Source of the DNA: Streptomyces sp. NBC_00390
GTDB lineage: Bacteria; Actinomycetota; Actinomycetes; Streptomycetales; Streptomycetaceae
Assembly: GCF_036057275.1 (NCBI RefSeq)
Contig: NZ_CP107945.1
Location: 7,192,001-7,256,000 of the forward strand
Direction of reading: 5' to 3'
Length of the DNA: 64,000 nt
Shown here: positions 8,487 to 17,963 of the stretch, in pieces
Numbering within the stretch: the first letter of the stretch is position 1
How the letters are laid out: each line of letters starts with the position of its first letter
The notes under the pieces: generated by a model
The model's database searches: none
Seen by the model: only the letters and a program-made list of their open reading frames with translations
What the model was told of the DNA's origin: nothing
Translations under genes and position numbers: made by a program

Positions 8487-9929
8487 TCAGAGGATCGAGC
8501 CCGGGGTGTAGCCCGCTGCCTCCGGGTGCTGCTTGGCGATCTCCTCGATCCGGGCGACCACCGAGGCGACCTGATCGCGCGCCGCGCCCGTGAACGACAG
8601 CTTGTCGGCCATCAGCGCGTCCAGCTGCGCCCGGTCCAGCGGGATCCGCTCGTCGGCGGCGAGCTTGTCGAGCAGTTCGTTGCGCTCCGCGCCCTGCTCA
8701 CGCATCGCCAGCGCGGACGCGACCGCGTTCTCCTTGATGGCCTCGTGCGCGACCTCGCGTCCGACTCCGGCGCGCACCGCGCCCATCAGCACCTTGGTCG
8801 TGGCGAGGAACGGCAGGTAGCGGTCCAGTTCGCGCGCGACGACGGCGGGGAACGCGCCGAACTCGTCGAGCACGGTCAGGAACGTCTCCAGCAGACCGTC
8901 GAAGGCGAAGAACGCGTCCGGCAGTGCCACCCGGCGCACCACGGAGCAGGACACATCGCCCTCGTTCCACTGGTCGCCCGCGAGTTCGCCGGTCATCGAG
9001 GCGTAGCCGCGCAGGATGACCATCAAGCCGTTGACACGCTCGCAGGAGCGGGTGTTCATCTTGTGCGGCATGGCGGAGGAACCGACCTGGCCGGGCTTGA
9101 AGCCCTCGGTGACAAGTTCGTGCCCTGCCATGAGCCGGATGGTCTTGGCGACCGAGGACGGCGCCGCGGCGAGCTGCACGAGCGCCGAGACGACGTCGTA
9201 GTCCAGCGACCGGGGGTAGACCTGGCCGACCGAGGTGAAGGCGTGCGCGAAGCCCAGGTGACCGGCGATGCGCTGCTCCAGCTCCGCCAGCTTCGCCGTG
9301 TCTCCGCCGAGCAGGTCGAGCATGTCCTGGGCGGTGCCGACCGGGCCCTTGATGCCGCGCAGCGGGTAGCGGCCGAGCAGGTCCTCGAGACGGTCGTAGG
9401 CGACCAGCAGTTCGTCGGCGGCCGTCGCGAAGCGCTTGCCCAGCGTCGTGGCCTGCGCGGCGACATTGTGCGAGCGGCCGGCCATGACCAGCTCCGCGTA
9501 CTCGCCCGCCCGCTTGCCGAGACGGACCAGCACGGCGACCGTACGGTCGCGCATCAGCTCCAGCGAGAGCCGGATCTGCAGCTGCTCGACGTTCTCGGTC
9601 AGATCGCGGGAGGTCATGCCCTTGTGCACGTGCTCATGGCCCGCGAGCGCGTTGAACTCCTCGATGCGCGCCTTCACATCGTGGCGTGTGACCTTCTCGC
9701 GCTCGGCGATCGACGCCAGGTCGACCTGGTCGAGCACCCGCTCGTAGTCGGCGAGGGCGGCATCCGGCACCTCGATCCCGAGGTCCTTCTGGGCACGCAG
9801 CACCGCGAGCCAGAGCCGGCGCTCCAGCTTGACCTTCTGCTCGGGGGACCAGAGGACGGCGAGCTCCGCAGAGGCGTAGCGGCCGGCCAGGACATTGGGG
9901 ATGCGAGGCTTCGCAGACACAGCAGTCAC
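8487..9929 (-). CDS. purB: Adenylosuccinate lyase
   Basis: A 480-residue fumarase/aspartase-superfamily enzyme. It cleaves adenylosuccinate to AMP and fumarate, and SAICAR to AICAR, in purine synthesis. The family signature SSAMPHKMN is present near residue 292. TSRDLTENVEQLQ and GRSHNVAAQATTLGKRF supply other substrate-binding parts, and the flexible signature loop carries the catalytic Ser. The GTG at 9929 (MTAVSAKPRIPN) is chosen because it matches the usual N-terminus and length. The frame is open far upstream through the SGNH hydrolase gene, but that extension does not resemble the family. Confidence 0.97.
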   Translation of the reverse strand: MTAVSAKPRIPNVLAGRYASAELAVLWSPEQKVKLERRLWLAVLRAQKDLGIEVPDAALADYERVLDQVDLASIAEREKVTRHDVKARIEEFNALAGHEHVHKGMTSRDLTENVEQLQIRLSLELMRDRTVAVLVRLGKRAGEYAELVMAGRSHNVAAQATTLGKRFATAADELLVAYDRLEDLLGRYPLRGIKGPVGTAQDMLDLLGGDTAKLAELEQRIAGHLGFAHAFTSVGQVYPRSLDYDVVSALVQLAAAPSSVAKTIRLMAGHELVTEGFKPGQVGSSAMPHKMNTRSCERVNGLMVILRGYASMTGELAGDQWNEGDVSCSVVRRVALPDAFFAFDGLLETFLTVLDEFGAFPAVVARELDRYLPFLATTKVLMGAVRAGVGREVAHEAIKENAVASALAMREQGAERNELLDKLAADERIPLDRAQLDALMADKLSFTGAARDQVASVVARIEEIAKQHPEAAGYTPGSIL

Positions 9930-9988
9930 GTGTCCAGATTCTACTGGCGATTTCTGCAGGCCAGCGCCCCGCCCCCATTCGTACCTTG

Positions 9989-10786
9989 CTACGAACGCGC
10001 CTCGTCCAGGCCGAGCGGCGGCTCGTACGGGAGCAGTTCGGCCCGCTTGGGCGGACGTCCGTCGCCCGAGGAGCGCCCCGTCAGCCGACGGCCGATCCAG
10101 GGCCCCAGGTACTGGCGGGCGAACCGCAGGTCGGCGCCGCGCCGCTCGGCCCACCTCGCCGGGACGGCGGGCGTCAGCGGTGCCTGCCAGTCCTCCTCGG
10201 CCTCGTGCCCGAGCGTCTGCCACACCGCCTCGGCGACACGGCGGTGCCCTTCCGCTGTCAGATGCAGCCGGTCCACGTCCCACATCCGCCGGTCGCTCAG
10301 CGCCGACGACCTGTACAGGTCCACCACCCGCGCACCGTGCCGGGCCGCGAGCTTGTCGACGTGCGCGAACAGCTCCTCCATGCGTGGGCGGAAGCGCTCC
10401 AGTACGGGGCCGCTGCGGCCCGGGCTGCGCATCAGCACCAGCTGTCCGCACGACGGTGCGAGCCTCTCGACGGCCTCCTCCAGCAGCCCGCACACCCGTG
10501 GCATGTCGCACTTGGGCCGCAGCGTGTCGTTCAGCCCGCCCACGAGGGTGACCACATCCGCCTGCATGGCGGCCGCCGTGTCGATCTGCTCGTCGACTAT
10601 CTGGCCGATGAGCTTCCCCCGCACGGCGAGATTGGCGTAACGGAAGCCCGGAGACCGCGCGGCCAGCCGTGCTGCGAGCAGATCGGCCCACCCTCGGTAG
10701 GAACCGTCGGGAAGGAGGTCGGACATCCCCTCGGTGAACGAGTCACCGACCGCGACAAAACTGGTGTAGTTGGCATTCATCTCCAT
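9989..10786 (-). CDS. SGNH/GDSL-type hydrolase
   Basis: A 265-residue SGNH hydrolase (esterase/lipase type). The four blocks are visible: GDSFTEG (catalytic Ser, residues about 14-20), the block II Gly region NLAVRGK, GGLNDT with the oxyanion Asn, and DRLHLT with the catalytic Asp and His. There is no signal peptide, so it should act inside the cell; the substrate is unknown. It starts at ATG 10786 or at the ATG two codons later. The gene lies 60 bases upstream of purB and is divergent from an isomerase-like gene. Confidence 0.88.
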   Translation of the reverse strand: MEMNANYTSFVAVGDSFTEGMSDLLPDGSYRGWADLLAARLAARSPGFRYANLAVRGKLIGQIVDEQIDTAAAMQADVVTLVGGLNDTLRPKCDMPRVCGLLEEAVERLAPSCGQLVLMRSPGRSGPVLERFRPRMEELFAHVDKLAARHGARVVDLYRSSALSDRRMWDVDRLHLTAEGHRRVAEAVWQTLGHEAEEDWQAPLTPAVPARWAERRGADLRFARQYLGPWIGRRLTGRSSGDGRPPKRAELLPYEPPLGLDEARS

Positions 10787-10799
10787 GGCGGAGCGATCG

Positions 10800-10811
10800 T
10801 ACCGCGCGGTA
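10800..10811. promoter_or_regulatory. TetR-type inverted repeat TACCG-CG-CGGTA in divergent promoter region
   Basis: A perfect palindrome in the 59-base gap between the SGNH hydrolase (minus) and the isomerase-like gene (plus). It has the same arms and spacing as the element at 3720-3731. No regulator gene is adjacent. Confidence 0.4.
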
Positions 10812-10845
10812 AGGTCCGTCGGTTCCGTACCGGGAGGGGAGTCCT

Positions 10846-11859
10846 GTGAGTGATGCACTGCTCCACGCTCTGGCCGAAGCACTGGCCGATGTGGTGACCT
10901 CGATCGATACCTGTGACGACGATGTGCTCGACCCGGACACCGCGGTGAAGTGGCTGGAGACCACCGCGTATCTGCTCGACCGGCTCCCGCCCGCCGACCG
11001 GCGTGAACTGGCCGGACTCTTCCGCGAGGTGGCGGCACGCCACCCGGAGGGCGCCTGGCGGGACGATCTGCTGAAGGTTCCCGAGGGCTTCGGCCTCGAC
11101 GACGATCAGCACGAGCTGTACTGCGACGGCGTCGAGGACCTGGTGCGGCGCTTCGTCGAGGCCGTACGGGACGTGGACCCCGCGACCCCGGTGCCGACCT
11201 GTCCCGGCTGGACCTTCGCGGACCTGGTGAAGCATCACGGCACCACGCACCGCTGGATGGAGCACCTCGTACGGACCCGGGCCGCCGAGCGGGTCTGGTC
11301 ACGGGACATACCCCTCGACCTGCCCGATCACCCCGCGGCGTACCCGGAGTGGCTGGCCCGCAGCGCCGAGGCGACGCTGCGCACCCTGCGCAAGGTGGAC
11401 CCGGAGACCCCGATGTGGTCCCACGGCGCCGAGCAGCGGGTGGCCTTCTTCCCGCGGCGGCTGCTGTTCGAGGCGCAGATCCACCTCGCGGACGCAGAAC
11501 TCGCCCTCGGCCGGGAACCCGGCATCCCGGCCGGCACCGCCGCTGACGGGATCGACGAGTTCCTGGAGAACCTTCCGCACCTGGGCCGGATCGCCGAGCC
11601 CGTCACCAGGCTGCCGGACGGCTCGCTGCACCTGTCGGCCACCGACACCGGCGGCGGCTGGACGATCACGTTCGGCAGCGCCGGGTACGCCTGGACCAGG
11701 TGCGGCCCCGCGGCCGATGCCGCCGCGGTGTGCGTCCAGGCGCCGGTCGCCGATCTGCTGCTGCTCACCTACGGCCGCATGCGCCCGGACGACGTCCGGT
11801 TCGCCGTCGCCGGCGACCGCGCCCTTCTGGACGCGTGGGTGGCGGCCACGGCGCTGTAG
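10846..11859 (+). CDS. Maleylpyruvate isomerase-like mycothiol-dependent protein with an extra N-terminal domain
   Basis: A 337-residue protein. Residues about 92-215 match the MDMPI_N/DinB-like fold (VPTCPGWTFADLVKHHGTTHRWMEHLV), whose spaced His residues bind a metal used with mycothiol. Residues 240-330 form the C-terminal MDMPI domain. The first 90 residues (MSDALLHALAEALADVV ... GFGLDDDQHE) are a helical acidic module that looks like a complete small protein of its own, so the gene may be a fusion. GTG 10846 has a strong GGAGGGGAG site. The reaction is unknown; members often act on thiol adducts or detoxify electrophiles. Confidence 0.82.
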   Translation: MSDALLHALAEALADVVTSIDTCDDDVLDPDTAVKWLETTAYLLDRLPPADRRELAGLFREVAARHPEGAWRDDLLKVPEGFGLDDDQHELYCDGVEDLVRRFVEAVRDVDPATPVPTCPGWTFADLVKHHGTTHRWMEHLVRTRAAERVWSRDIPLDLPDHPAAYPEWLARSAEATLRTLRKVDPETPMWSHGAEQRVAFFPRRLLFEAQIHLADAELALGREPGIPAGTAADGIDEFLENLPHLGRIAEPVTRLPDGSLHLSATDTGGGWTITFGSAGYAWTRCGPAADAAAVCVQAPVADLLLLTYGRMRPDDVRFAVAGDRALLDAWVAATAL

Positions 11860-12004
11860 TACCCGCGCACCGGACGCGGAGGCGATGACGGGCCGGGCAG
11901 GCAGGGCCCTCGCCCCCGCCCCCGGCTGACGACCGGGCGCGTGAGCATCCGGTCCGATGTTCGGACGGGCGCCCCCGTGTCCCGGTGGTCCCGGGTCTGT
12001 TCGG

Positions 12005-12046
12005 CGGACGTCCGGGCGTTCGACCGCCCGAACGTCCGGACGTCCG
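12005..12046. terminator. Bidirectional hairpin between convergent genes
   Basis: Arms of 18 bases (12005-12022 and 12029-12046), with one G-T pair and a 6-base loop ACCGCC, lie between the converging isomerase-like gene (ends 11859) and the CBS-protein operon (ends 12234). Position and strength suit an intrinsic terminator without a T tract for both directions. The remaining 370-bp gap shows nothing else. Confidence 0.6.
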
Positions 12047-12233
12047 ATGTCCTCGTCGGTGCGGGCCGCCGAAGCGACGGCCGCTGTCCTCGGGAGTGAG
12101 ATCGGTGAGGCCGCCGATTACCCCCGTACTCCGCGGTGAGACATCCGGGGCGCCGGCCTCATGGCGCCCGGCGGACACACCGTTCCCCGGAGGCAGCGGC
12201 CCGGAGCAGGACGGTCCCGGGCCCCGCCGCCGG

Positions 12234-13247
12234 TCAGTCGGGCCGGCCGACCAGTTCGCGCAGGATGTCCTCCATCGTCACCAGGCCCTCCGGCCGGCCC
12301 TCCTCGTCCAGCACCGCCGCCAGGTGGGTGCGGCTGCGGCGCATCGCGGTGAGCACGTCGTCGAGCGGGCTGGTCGCCCGGACGCGGGCGATCGGGCGCA
12401 GCGCCGAGACCGGGAACGGCTCGTCCCTCGGAGCGGCGTCCAGGGCGTCCTTGACGTGGAGGTAGCCCAGGATGCGCCGGTCGTCGTCGATGACGGGAAA
12501 GCGCGAGAACCCGGACTCGGCGGACAGAAGCTCCAACTGCTCCGGGGTGGTCCCGGCGCGCGCGTACACCACGCGCTCGACCGGCATCACCACATCCCGT
12601 ACCGGCCTGCGGCCCAGTTCCAGTGCGTCGCGCAGCCGTGCCGCCGAACGGTCGTCCAGCAGTCCGGCGTCGCCGGAGTCACGGACCAGTGAGGCCAGCT
12701 CGTCGTCCGAGAACGTCGCGGACACCTCGTCCTTCGTCTCCACCCGCAACAGCTTCAGCAGGCCGTTCGCCATCGCGTTGATCGAGAAGATCACCGGGCG
12801 CAGGGCCCTGGCCAGTGCCACCAGCGGCGGGCCCAGCAGCAGCGCGCTGCGCACCGGCTCCGCGAGTGCGATGTTCTTCGGCACCATCTCGCCGAGCAGC
12901 ATGTGCAGATAGGTCGCCAGCGACAGAGCGATCACGAACGAGATCGGGTGCACCGCACCGTGCGGGACGCCCAGCGCGTCGAAGACCGGCTCCAGCAGAT
13001 GGGCGATGGCCGGCTCGGCGACGATGCCGAGCACGAGGGTGCACGCCGTGATGCCCAGCTGGGCGGCGGCCAGCAGCACCGAGACATGTTCCAGGGCCCA
13101 GAGCACGCTGCGTGCGCGCCGGTTGCCGGCCTGTGCCTCCGGCTCGATCTGGCTTCGCCGCACGGAGATCAGCGCGAACTCGGCGCCGACGAAGAAGGCG
13201 TTGACGACCAGCGTCAGAAAACCGATGAAGAGCTGGACCGCGATCAT
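12234..13247 (-). CDS. CNNM/DUF21 membrane protein with CBS domains (hemolysin/CorC-like)
   Basis: A 337-residue membrane protein. The N-terminal DUF21/CNNM domain (about 1-180) has several hydrophobic helices, and a CBS pair follows (about 195-330, ending LVTMEDILRELVG). The family is linked to magnesium or cobalt transport in other organisms, and CBS pairs usually bind adenine nucleotides. Unlike its upstream neighbour, it lacks the C-terminal CorC_HlyC domain. Its start overlaps the upstream gene by 4 bases (ATGA), so the two are translationally coupled and may form a mixed complex, which is inference. Confidence 0.9.
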   Translation of the reverse strand: MIAVQLFIGFLTLVVNAFFVGAEFALISVRRSQIEPEAQAGNRRARSVLWALEHVSVLLAAAQLGITACTLVLGIVAEPAIAHLLEPVFDALGVPHGAVHPISFVIALSLATYLHMLLGEMVPKNIALAEPVRSALLLGPPLVALARALRPVIFSINAMANGLLKLLRVETKDEVSATFSDDELASLVRDSGDAGLLDDRSAARLRDALELGRRPVRDVVMPVERVVYARAGTTPEQLELLSAESGFSRFPVIDDDRRILGYLHVKDALDAAPRDEPFPVSALRPIARVRATSPLDDVLTAMRRSRTHLAAVLDEEGRPEGLVTMEDILRELVGRPD

Positions 13248-14707
13248 CGTCCGGCCTCCTCACTGCGCCCGCGTCCGGTCCCGTCGCTTCCGCCGGTCCC
13301 GTCCGCCTGGTCCGCGGCACCCGCCCGGTCGATGCGCCCGCCCCGCCCGAAGCGGCCGCCGCGCTCGGACCGGTCCGTCCCGGCTGCCGTGTCCTGCACC
13401 GGCTTCAGCGGCGCGTGCAACAGCACCCGTGCAGCCCGCCGGCCCGTGGCGTCCCCCACGTCGAGCTGCCACCCGTCGATGTCGAGACGGTCGCCCTGGA
13501 CCGGGATACGTCCCAGCTCGGTCGCCACCAGTCCCGCCAGCGTCTCGTACGGGCCGTCCGGCACCCGCAGTCCGATGCTGGCCAGCTGGTCGGTGCGGGC
13601 AGCCCCGTCCGCCGACCACAGGTTGCGGCCGTCCGTGTCCTTGCCCGCCGGAGCCAGATCCGGTGTCTCGTGCGGGTCGTGCTCGTCGCGCACCTCGCCG
13701 ACGACCTCCTCGACGATGTCCTCCAGCGTGACCACACCGGCCGTGCCGCCGTACTCGTCGATGACCACCGCCATCGTCGACCTGCCGGAGAGCCGGTCGA
13801 GCAGCCGGTCCACGGTCAGCGTCTCCGGTACGAGCAGCGGCTCGCGCAGCAGTTCCGAGACCCGGTGCCGGGGGCGATGCTCGGCCGGGACCGCCAGTAC
13901 GTCCTTGATGTGTGCGATGCCGACGACGGCGTCGAGGCTGCCCCGGTACACGGGGAAGCGCGACAGTCCGGTCGCCCGCGTGGCGTTGGCCACGTCCTCC
14001 GCGGTCGCGAGCACGTCGAGCGCCGTGACCTGGACCCGCGGGGTCATGACGTTCTCCGCTGTCAGCTCGGCCAGATGGAGGGTGCGGACGAACAGCTCGG
14101 CGGTGTCCGCCTCCAGCGCCCCCGCCTTGGCGGAGTGCCTGGCCAGCGCGATCAGCTCCTTGGGGCTGCGCGCGGACGCCAGCTCCTCCGTCGGCTCCAG
14201 CCCCAGACGCTTCACGGTGCGGTTCGCCGTGTTGTTGAGATGGGTGATGAGGGGCCGGAAGGCAGCCGTGAAGACCCGCTGAGGGGTGGCCACCACCTTG
14301 GCGACGGCCAGCGGCGAGGAGATCGCCCAGTTCTTCGGGACCAGCTCGCCGACGACCATGAGCACCACGGTCGACAGCGCCGTGCCGATCACGAGCGCGG
14401 CCGAGGAGGCGACCGAGGCCGAGAAGCCGAGTGCCTCCAGCGGCCCGCGGATCAGCTTGGCGACCGACGGCTCGGCGAGCATGCCCACCACCAGATTGGT
14501 GACGGTGATACCGAGCTGGGCGCCGGAGAGCTGGAAGGTGAGGCTGCGTACGGCCTTCAGCGCGCCACTCGCACCGCGCTCGCCGCGCTCGACCGCCCGT
14601 TCGAGCTCACCGCGCTCGACCGTGGTGAGCGAGAATTCCGCCGCGACGAAGCCTCCGCAGGCGAGCGCGAGCAGCACAGCCACGAAGAGCAGGAGCACTT
14701 CGGTCAT
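13244..14707 (-). CDS. CNNM/DUF21-CBS-CorC_HlyC membrane protein
   Basis: A 487-residue membrane protein with an N-terminal CNNM/DUF21 domain (about 1-195), a CBS pair (about 205-330, GGTAGVVTLEDIVEEVVGE) and a CorC_HlyC domain (about 350-435, VPDGPYETLAGLVATELGRIP). A low-complexity Arg/Gly/Asp tail of about 45 residues ends it. The family is associated with divalent cation handling; older hemolysin labels are not evidence of toxin activity. It is the first gene of a two-gene operon with the coupled paralogue downstream. The tail probably has no fold. Confidence 0.9.
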   Translation of the reverse strand: MTEVLLLFVAVLLALACGGFVAAEFSLTTVERGELERAVERGERGASGALKAVRSLTFQLSGAQLGITVTNLVVGMLAEPSVAKLIRGPLEALGFSASVASSAALVIGTALSTVVLMVVGELVPKNWAISSPLAVAKVVATPQRVFTAAFRPLITHLNNTANRTVKRLGLEPTEELASARSPKELIALARHSAKAGALEADTAELFVRTLHLAELTAENVMTPRVQVTALDVLATAEDVANATRATGLSRFPVYRGSLDAVVGIAHIKDVLAVPAEHRPRHRVSELLREPLLVPETLTVDRLLDRLSGRSTMAVVIDEYGGTAGVVTLEDIVEEVVGEVRDEHDPHETPDLAPAGKDTDGRNLWSADGAARTDQLASIGLRVPDGPYETLAGLVATELGRIPVQGDRLDIDGWQLDVGDATGRRAARVLLHAPLKPVQDTAAGTDRSERGGRFGRGGRIDRAGAADQADGTGGSDGTGRGRSEEAGR

Positions 14708-14868
14708 CGGTCCACCTCCGTCCCATCGTCGGACAGCGGGAGGAGGATCGCTCGATATCTGCTACTGGGAGGCTCGCCCATGGGCGGACGCTCACACCTT
14801 TCATGCCGGAAGTGAATGATCCACCCATGGTAAAGGGTCGGTAAAGCGGTCCGGTCGGTGCCTGCCTG

Positions 14869-15297
14869 CTACGCCTGGGCGAACGGCTTCACCCAGCGCC
14901 GCCAGTGGTCCTCGCGGTGGTAGCCGGCCGACGCCCACGCCTGATGAGCGAGCTCGCTCGCCTCCAGCACCATGGCGTCGCCGCGCCTGCCGCCCACCGC
15001 GTGGAACCGCCGCTCCGCCGCGTCGAGCAGGGCCGCCGAGATCCCCTGCCGCCGGTGGGAGGGAAGCACTGCGAGGCGGTACAGGGAGCAGCGCCACCCG
15101 TCGAAGCCCGCGATCACAGAGCCGACCAGCAGGCCGTCGCGCTCGGCCAGGATCAGTGCCTCGGGGTCGCGTGCGATGAGCCGGGCCACTCCGTCCACGT
15201 CGTCGGTAATGCTCGTGCCCTCGGCAGCCTCCTTCCAGAAGGCGAGGACGGCCTCGGCGTCGGCGGCCTGGGCGGTGCGCAGGTGCAGGTCGGTCAT
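14869..15297 (-). CDS. GNAT-family N-acetyltransferase
   Basis: A 142-residue acetyltransferase that uses acetyl-CoA; the acceptor is unknown. The core shows the beta4 strand LYRLAVLPSHRRQGISAALLDAAE (motif A with the R/Q-x-x-G-x-A pyrophosphate loop, here RRQGIS) and a final YHREDHWRRWVKPF. ATG 15297 (MTDLHLRTA) begins the usual first GNAT strand; the open frame further upstream has no family similarity. It is followed by the CBS operon in the same direction, with a gap of about 160 bases. Confidence 0.85.
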   Translation of the reverse strand: MTDLHLRTAQAADAEAVLAFWKEAAEGTSITDDVDGVARLIARDPEALILAERDGLLVGSVIAGFDGWRCSLYRLAVLPSHRRQGISAALLDAAERRFHAVGGRRGDAMVLEASELAHQAWASAGYHREDHWRRWVKPFAQA

Positions 15298-15388
15298 GAC
15301 CGGAGCCAAGCACCTGTCGGCCCGGACCGGCCAGTGGGTTCCGCACTGCGAGACGGCCCCCGCCCCTGAACTCACCGCGGCGCGGCGG

Positions 15389-17956
15389 CTATTCGTGCGC
15401 GATGGCGGTCAGCACGTCCATCCGGGAGGCCCGCAGGGCGGGCAGCACCGCCGCGACGAGGCCCACCACGACCGATCCGACCACGACGGCCACCATCGTC
15501 ACCCACGGCACGGCGAACCCGGCCATCCCCTCGAGCGCCAGCACCTGCTGCAAGGCCACGCCCCACACCACACCGAGCGCGAGTCCCAGCAGCGCACCGA
15601 AGACGGCGATCACCACGGACTCCAGCCGGATCATCCGCCGGAGCTGGACGCGGGACAGCCCGATGGCCCGCAGCAGCCCGATCTCGCGGGTCCGCTCGAC
15701 CACCGACAGCGCGAGCGTGTTCACCACGCCCAGCACGGCGATCATGATGGCCAGACCCAGCAGCGCGTACACCAGATAGAGCATCACCGAGATCTGCCGT
15801 CGGACCAGTTCCTTGTAGTCCGCCTGGTCCCGCACCTGCACCTGCGGATAGGGGTCGAGCGCCGACTCCAGCCCCTTGCGCAGCTCGGCCGGGTCGCTCC
15901 CGTCCGCCGCATTGACGTAGACCGCCGCCTCCTGGCCTCCCGGCACGTATTTCTCCAGGGTGGCCAGACCCATGAACACGCCGCCTTCCATCCCCGGCCC
16001 GCCGCTCGTGTCCCTGTCGGTGAGCGCCCGGACCGTCAGCCGCGTCCGCTGTCCGCCCGGGAACTCGGCGGGCAGCACCGAACCGATCCGTACGTCGTGC
16101 TCGGCGGCGAAGTCGCGGTCCAGCGCGATGCTGTCCGGCGCCAGCGCGGCGGCGGTGTCCCCGCTCGCGTAGGTGAGGTGGGCGGCCTCGTCCAGCTGCG
16201 GGTCGTACCCCGACGCGGTCGACTCCACGCGCTTGCCGTCCGGCAGGGTCAGCGCGAGGGGTGCGAAGCGCTGCCGCACGATGGTGCCCGCGCTTTCGAC
16301 GCCCTCCACCTTCTGCGTGATCTCCCGAGGAAACGGAGTGAAGTTGGTGTTCTGCACGACGAAGTCCGCTCCGAGCGTCCGGTCGATCCGCTCGTCGAAG
16401 GACCTGGTCATCGAGGAGCTGGCGATCGACAGACCGCCGACAAGCGCCAGGCCCACCATCAGGGCCGCGGCGGTGGCTCCCGTACGCCGCGGGTTGCGCA
16501 GGGCGTTGCGCTGGCTCATCCGCCCCACCGGGCCGAACAGCCGGGGGAACGCGCCGCCCAGCACCCGGATCACCGGCCGTACCAGCAGCGGTCCCGCCAC
16601 CACCATGGCGACCAGAGTCAGCACGACACCCAGACCGAGCAGGGAGGAGGCAGTGGCCGTCCGCTCACTGACCACGCAGCCGCCGAGAGCCGCCAGGCCC
16701 GCCGCGCCCACCACCGACCCCGCGATCGCCCGGACCGTCAACGGCCGTCCCACCCCGGCGACCTCCGCGTCCACCAGTGCTGCCATCGGCGACACCTGCG
16801 CCGCGCGCCTGGCCGGCAGATACGCGGCCACGAAGGTGACAGCGACACCGACCGCATAGGCCGACACGGGGGTCACCACACCCACCACCATCTCGGTGGC
16901 GCTCAGATTCATGCCGAACAGGCTCATCAGCTCGATGAGCCCGGCGGCCAGCCCGATCCCGGCCGCCAGCCCCACCGTCGAGCCGACAAGACCCAGCAGC
17001 AGCGCCTCCGTCAGCACCGAGCGCCGCACCTGGCGGCGGTCGGCCCCCAGTGCCCGCAACAGCCCCAGTTCCCTGGTGCGCTGGGCGATCAGCATCGAGA
17101 AGGTGTTGACGATCAGAAAGATGCCGACGAGTACGGCGACCCCGGCGAAGCCCAGCATCACCCACTTGATCACATCGAGGAACCCACCGAGCCGGGCCGC
17201 GGCCGACTTGGCCTGTTCGTCGGCGGTCCGGTACTCGTAGCCGTCGCCGAGCGCGGCCGCGATCCGCTGCTTGAGCACGTCGTCGGACACCCCGTCCGCG
17301 GCATCGACGGCGATCGAGGTGGCCCGGTCCGGCCGGCCGAGCAGCTCCGTCTGGGCGGTCGCCGTGTCCAGAAAGACCAGCGCGGCACCGGGGTTGGTGG
17401 TGACGAAGGTGGCGATTCCGACGACCTTCACCGGGAACGAGCCGGGCTGCGCGAGGACGGTGAGGGTGTCCCCGATACGTACGCCCTTGTTGTCGGCGGT
17501 GTCCTTGTCCAGCAGCGCCTCCCCGGGTCCCGCGGGCGCGCGACCACTCGTGAGCTTCACCGCACTGCGGTCGGTGACGTACCAGTTGGTGGCGATCGTG
17601 GGCGCCCCGGTCGTCGGGCCGACCGGTTCGTTGTCGGCGTCGACGACGGTGAGGCTTCCCACCGACGCCTCGACATGGGCCGCCCGTACGCCCTCGACGG
17701 CGTCGATGCGCTTGGCCAGCGAGGCCGGGACGGTCCGTACGACACCGGTCCTCGGCAGCCGTTCGCCGATGCCTTCCTTCGGCGAGACCGTGACATCCGC
17801 GGATGTCGAGGCGAACAGCCGGTCGAAGGTGCGCGAGACGGTGTCCGAGAAGATCAGGCTGCCGGCGACGAACGCCACCGAGAGCACCACCGCGAGTGCG
17901 GACAGCAGCAGCCGCCCCTTGTGGGCGAAGAAACTCCGCAACGTCGCCTTGAGCAC
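15389..17956 (-). CDS. ABC transporter permease, MacB/FtsX type
   Basis: An 855-residue permease. It has an N-terminal transmembrane helix (LLLSALAVVLSVAFVAGSLIF), a MacB-like extracellular domain to about residue 240, and an FtsX domain at about 265-385. A second extracellular domain follows, then a final FtsX domain at about 735-850 (VVERTREIGLLRAIGLSRVQLRRM). This double layout is common in actinobacterial exporters or mechanotransducing ABC systems for lipids or peptides. It starts with GTG seven bases after the ATPase stop, so the two form one operon. The cargo cannot be inferred. Confidence 0.92.
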   Translation of the reverse strand: MLKATLRSFFAHKGRLLLSALAVVLSVAFVAGSLIFSDTVSRTFDRLFASTSADVTVSPKEGIGERLPRTGVVRTVPASLAKRIDAVEGVRAAHVEASVGSLTVVDADNEPVGPTTGAPTIATNWYVTDRSAVKLTSGRAPAGPGEALLDKDTADNKGVRIGDTLTVLAQPGSFPVKVVGIATFVTTNPGAALVFLDTATAQTELLGRPDRATSIAVDAADGVSDDVLKQRIAAALGDGYEYRTADEQAKSAAARLGGFLDVIKWVMLGFAGVAVLVGIFLIVNTFSMLIAQRTRELGLLRALGADRRQVRRSVLTEALLLGLVGSTVGLAAGIGLAAGLIELMSLFGMNLSATEMVVGVVTPVSAYAVGVAVTFVAAYLPARRAAQVSPMAALVDAEVAGVGRPLTVRAIAGSVVGAAGLAALGGCVVSERTATASSLLGLGVVLTLVAMVVAGPLLVRPVIRVLGGAFPRLFGPVGRMSQRNALRNPRRTGATAAALMVGLALVGGLSIASSSMTRSFDERIDRTLGADFVVQNTNFTPFPREITQKVEGVESAGTIVRQRFAPLALTLPDGKRVESTASGYDPQLDEAAHLTYASGDTAAALAPDSIALDRDFAAEHDVRIGSVLPAEFPGGQRTRLTVRALTDRDTSGGPGMEGGVFMGLATLEKYVPGGQEAAVYVNAADGSDPAELRKGLESALDPYPQVQVRDQADYKELVRRQISVMLYLVYALLGLAIMIAVLGVVNTLALSVVERTREIGLLRAIGLSRVQLRRMIRLESVVIAVFGALLGLALGVVWGVALQQVLALEGMAGFAVPWVTMVAVVVGSVVVGLVAAVLPALRASRMDVLTAIAHE

Positions 17957-17963
17957 CGTGACC

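Noticed and set aside
8463..10640. A 725-residue plus-strand open frame opposite purB and the SGNH hydrolase
   Set aside because: Composition is typical of antisense GC-rich DNA, and both minus-strand genes carry catalytic motifs.
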